NCBI GenBank assembly: GCA_947488815.1
Contig: CANLCC010000050.1
Coordinates: forward strand, 1-15,324
From: CAIQIA01 sp945861105
GTDB lineage: Bacteria > Cyanobacteriota > Cyanobacteriia > PCC-6307 > Cyanobiaceae
Length of the DNA: 15,324 nt
Direction of reading: 5' to 3'
Shown: positions 12,760-15,324 of the stretch, in pieces
Layout: each line of letters starts with the position of its first letter
Numbering within the stretch: position 1 is the first letter of the stretch
The notes under the pieces: generated by a model
Database searches by the model: none
What the model was told of the DNA's origin: nothing
Seen by the model: the letters and a program-made list of their open reading frames with translations, nothing else
Position numbers and translations under genes: made by a program

Positions 12760-15084
12760 TCAGAACTTGAATCCCACACCGACGTTGAAGCGCCAGTTGT
12801 CGGTGAAATCCTGACTGGCCACCTCCAGTCGCAGGGGACCCACGGGGGTGGTCACGATCACACCGGTCCCCACCGAGAAGCCCTGGCCGGGTTTCTGGAG
12901 CAAAATCCCGGGGCTGCCCGGCACCTGATCCTGGCTGCCGAAGGTGGTGCCGGCATCGAAGAACAGTTCGCCGCTGATGATCCTGAAGATCGGGAAGCGG
13001 TATTCGATGGTGCCTTCCAGGTAACTGCGACCGACCCCCAGATCACAGTCGTAGTAACCACGGACCGAGTTGCTGCCGCCAAGGCAGAAGGCCTCATAGG
13101 GGGGAAGGCTGCCGCTGATGTTGCCCCCCGTGAGCTGGAGGGCGATGGACTGCGGGCAATCTTCGGGTTCACCCTTCTTGCTGCGGCAGCCCTTGTACAG
13201 CTTCAGGAAATTGACGGGAATGAAATGGGTGGCCGAGAGTCGCTGACGATTGAAGGAGGGTGAGTTTTCACCGACACTGACGTATTGCTCGGTGCTGGCC
13301 GTCACGAACGTGCCGGAGCGGGGACTCTTGTTGTCGTTGAGGGTGTTGTAGGAGACAGCGAAGCGGCCGCCTACCAGCTGGTTACTACTGGCGCAGTTGT
13401 AGGCAAGGCAAATGATCTCGTTGAGATTGGCGTAACGGTTACCGTCATTGTCAAAAGGAGCGGCCCCGTAGCGCCGAGGGGTGCCGTTGCCGTTCATGAC
13501 GATCGCCTCCTGACCGCTGAGACCGAAGATCAGGGTCCAGAGGTTGCGTTTGAAGGGATCTCCCCCCCGCAGGGGGCGGATGTACTGGATGTTGCCGCCG
13601 GTGCGCTGCACCCGCACCAGGTCACCCTCGGGGTCGTAGTAGTTGAAGCCCGGCAGGACCGCCGAGGCGGCGTTGACGTTGTTGAAGTCGGTGTCCTCAA
13701 CGTTGACGACATAGTTGCGCGGCCGTCCGACGGCCTGGTTAAGCAGCACGGCCTGCTGGGCATTGATCGACCGGGAGGGTGCTTCGTAGAACCCCTGGAC
13801 CGTGCGGATGGAACCGTCGTACTGACTCTGGAAGATCTGCGGAATTTCGCGGCTGATGAAGCCCTTCACCCGCAGGGCGCTGCGGTTGGGGTCATCCTTC
13901 AGCCAGGGGATATCGAAGTTGAAGTCTGCAAGGGCACCGTACTGCCCGTATGTGAAGTTGAGGCCGGTGCTCCAGGCACGGCCGAAGAGGTTGCTTTCCT
14001 GCAGCTGAATCTGGCCGAACAGACCCTGGTTTTGGCTATAGCCGATGCCCCCCGACAGCGAACCGGTCGACTGCTCGGTCACACCGAGCACCAGCACCAC
14101 CTCGCCAGGTTTGGCCGGCACCGGCTTGAGGGTGACCTTCACATCGGAGAACAGGCCGGTGGCATAGAGGCGCTTGATGTCACCCTCCAGCTGGCGGCGG
14201 TTGAACAGTCCGCCAGGCCTGACCGAGATCTCACGGCTCACCACCCAGGGCTTCGATTTGCCGCGGATCGGTTGTCCCTTGTCGTCAACGGTGTCGCCGT
14301 TGGCATTGACGAACTGAACTTCAACGCCCTCGACAATCCCTTCGCGCACGCTGAGCTCCACCCCACCCTCGGGGCTGATGCGGCTGGGACCGGTGACCCG
14401 GGCCAGCGAATAGCCCTGGTCGCCGTACCACTTCTGCAGCTCGTTGAGCCGCCGCTCCATGGTGCGCAGGTTGATGGTGCGTCCGTAGTCGGTCGCGAAG
14501 ACCTCCTTGACGACCGATGGGGGCAGCAGCGCCTTCGGGTTATCAAAGGTCACCTCGGTCAGCACCGGGTTGGGGGTGACGTTCACCACCAGCCGCACCC
14601 CCAGGGGGCCGTCCACCGGCTGGATGCGCACATCACTGAACCAGCCGGTGGCATACACCGCCGACAGGTCGGTCTTGAGGGCTGAGCGGGTGGTGCTGCT
14701 GCCGGGACGGACCGTGAGGGCGTCGTAGACGACGCGCTCCAACCGCTCCCGCTCGGGGTGATTCTCGAGACCCACCACCGCGACTTCACTGATGGGAACC
14801 TTGGTCTCGGCGGCAGCAGCCGGAACCGTCGCTGGGGGCCGGGTGGGCGGCGTGGCAGCTGGATCAGGTGTGGCGGCCGGATCAGGTGTGGCGGCCGGAG
14901 TCGCCGATGGAGTGTCGACCTGGTCAGAGGCGGGAGCCCCCGCCGGTGCGGCAGTCTGGGCCAGGGTGGCACCAGCGAGTACAAGCACCCCGAGCAGCGG
15001 CGTCGACAGGCGAACCGTCCAGAGGGCCAGGCGCCGCTGGACGGAGGCAGCCGGGTGGCCGGAAGCCATGGTGGGGCTGGGCAT
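12760..15084 (-). CDS. bamA: Outer membrane beta-barrel assembly protein, Omp85/BamA family
   Basis: This is the outer-membrane insertase for beta-barrel proteins. The 774-residue precursor has a signal sequence (TVRLSTPLLGVLVLAGATLA, about 23-42, cut near AQT), a Pro/Ala/Thr-rich linker (about 43-93) and three POTRA domains (about 97-170, 174-250, 250-337). The first and third POTRA carry TGWFSDVRI (146) and TGLFSDVKV (309). A 16-strand barrel follows from about 340. The barrel has the L6 motif VRGYYDCDLG (674-683), EYRFPI near 694-699, and ends in phenylalanine (FNVGVGFKF). Three POTRAs is the cyanobacterial number, against five in E. coli. Start codons at 15084 and 15069 both fit; neither has a good ribosome site. 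Loops contain three close cysteine pairs. It lies 31 nt after purC and 2 nt before lpxC. Confidence 0.95.
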   Translation of the reverse strand: MPSPTMASGHPAASVQRRLALWTVRLSTPLLGVLVLAGATLAQTAAPAGAPASDQVDTPSATPAATPDPAATPDPAATPPTRPPATVPAAAAETKVPISEVAVVGLENHPERERLERVVYDALTVRPGSSTTRSALKTDLSAVYATGWFSDVRIQPVDGPLGVRLVVNVTPNPVLTEVTFDNPKALLPPSVVKEVFATDYGRTINLRTMERRLNELQKWYGDQGYSLARVTGPSRISPEGGVELSVREGIVEGVEVQFVNANGDTVDDKGQPIRGKSKPWVVSREISVRPGGLFNRRQLEGDIKRLYATGLFSDVKVTLKPVPAKPGEVVLVLGVTEQSTGSLSGGIGYSQNQGLFGQIQLQESNLFGRAWSTGLNFTYGQYGALADFNFDIPWLKDDPNRSALRVKGFISREIPQIFQSQYDGSIRTVQGFYEAPSRSINAQQAVLLNQAVGRPRNYVVNVEDTDFNNVNAASAVLPGFNYYDPEGDLVRVQRTGGNIQYIRPLRGGDPFKRNLWTLIFGLSGQEAIVMNGNGTPRRYGAAPFDNDGNRYANLNEIICLAYNCASSNQLVGGRFAVSYNTLNDNKSPRSGTFVTASTEQYVSVGENSPSFNRQRLSATHFIPVNFLKLYKGCRSKKGEPEDCPQSIALQLTGGNISGSLPPYEAFCLGGSNSVRGYYDCDLGVGRSYLEGTIEYRFPIFRIISGELFFDAGTTFGSQDQVPGSPGILLQKPGQGFSVGTGVIVTTPVGPLRLEVASQDFTDNWRFNVGVGFKF
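14861..14896 (-). repeat. Tandem duplication, two 18-bp units, in the bamA linker
   Basis: GGATCAGGTGTGGCGGCC occurs twice in a row (14861-14878 and 14879-14896) with no mismatch. It encodes two copies of a DPAATP-type hexapeptide in the low-complexity linker between the BamA signal peptide and POTRA1. The reading frame is kept. Confidence 0.9.
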
Positions 15085-15113
15085 CAGTGCGCAGTGCGGC
15101 GCCGGTCGGGTGA

Positions 15114-15127
15114 CCCTATCGGTAGGG
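15114..15127 (-). terminator. Short hairpin over the purC stop codon
   Basis: CCCTA-CCGA-TAGGG on the minus strand is a five-pair stem with a tetraloop that includes the purC TAG. There is no U-run, and the stem is too short to be a convincing terminator. It could slow or process the purC-bamA transcript. Confidence 0.2.
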
Positions 15128-15324
15128 ACGGGGACTTGGCCCTAACCCTTGGACCCGTTTGAGGACCTCCCCATAGGCCTCCACCAGTCCGCCCAGGTCC
15201 TGGCGGAAGCGGTCCTTGTCCAGAATCCGGTCTGTGCTGCCGGGCTGGCCCCTGTCCCAGAGGCGGCAGGTGTCGGGGCTGATCTCATCGGCGAGCAGCA
15301 GGGGTCCCGCCTCAGGGCGACCGA
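15116..15324 (-). CDS. purC: SAICAR synthetase, C-terminal end (partial)
   Basis: The frame enters from the right edge and ends with TAG at 15118-15116, giving 68 complete codons. The residues include ADEISPDTCRLWD, then DRILDKDRFRQDLGG and VEAYGEVLKRVQ, the characteristic C-terminal part of phosphoribosylaminoimidazole-succinocarboxamide synthase, which joins CAIR and aspartate in purine synthesis. The DEISPDT segment belongs to the active-site region of the family. It was identified by translating the edge sequence directly. The bamA start lies 31 nt downstream on the same strand, and I recall purC next to Omp85 in other picocyanobacteria. Confidence 0.9.
   Translation of the reverse strand, partial: GRPEAGPLLLADEISPDTCRLWDRGQPGSTDRILDKDRFRQDLGGLVEAYGEVLKRVQGLGPSPRPYR

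Noticed and set aside
13285..14685. 466-codon plus-strand frame opposite bamA
   Set aside because: It mirrors the POTRA and barrel coding frame, and no family features are visible.
1..15324. Search for CRISPR arrays, IS ends, integrases, phage genes, toxin-antitoxin pairs, tRNA or rRNA
   Set aside because: No regularly spaced repeats, terminal inverted repeats around a transposase, or RNA gene signatures were seen; the window reads as core chromosome.

Overview
This window looks like core chromosome from a high-GC picocyanobacterium of the Cyanobium / Synechococcus (subcluster 5) type. The evidence is: very GC-rich third codon positions throughout; a cyanobacterial DUF1825 protein; a cyanobacterial Omp85/BamA placed beside purC and an lpxC-fabZ-lpxA-lpxB block; an RpoD-like sigma factor without region 1.1; and several short proteins of a kind that recurs in picocyanobacteria. 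By eye I found only one exact HIP1 octamer (GCGATCGC, 2440-2447), which argues against HIP1-rich freshwater lineages. The assignment is by family recognition only. No rRNA, tRNA, CRISPR array, insertion sequence, integrase or phage gene was seen, and coding density is very high: no gene-free stretch exceeds about 130 bases.

Layout. Positions 1-1720 (+) hold the C-terminal half of an MFS transporter and a complete GT4-type glycosyltransferase. Positions 1750-4095 (-) hold DUF1825, tyrS and pyrF, with tyrS/pyrF overlapping by 4 nt. Positions 4220-8501 (+) hold a cytoplasmic tandem helix-hairpin-helix protein, a GIY-YIG nuclease-like protein starting 1 nt after it, leucyl aminopeptidase (pepA), an unknown 102-residue protein, a perfect 13-bp inverted repeat, a sigma-70 factor, and a small two-helix membrane protein. 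Positions 8506-15324 (-), in transcription order from the right edge, hold purC (C-terminus only), bamA, lpxC, fabZ, lpxA, lpxB, an exported msrA and a 66-residue unknown protein. Gaps in this run are between -11 and +31 nt, so it is very probably one long operon or a set of overlapping transcripts.

How the genes work together. lpxA, lpxC and lpxB carry out the early lipid A steps (UDP-GlcNAc acylation, deacetylation, disaccharide formation). fabZ supplies elongating acyl chains for the acyl donors. bamA inserts beta-barrel proteins in the same outer membrane. The exported MsrA may repair oxidised methionines in the periplasm. tyrS, pyrF, pepA and purC are ordinary housekeeping genes.

Most of the window is conventional. 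The observation most worth following is the tightly coupled HhH + GIY-YIG gene pair (4220-5339), which carries on two polypeptides the domain types that UvrC carries on one. Secondary points are the perfect palindrome before the sigma gene, the in-frame small membrane ORF directly after it, and three closely spaced cysteine pairs in the BamA barrel.
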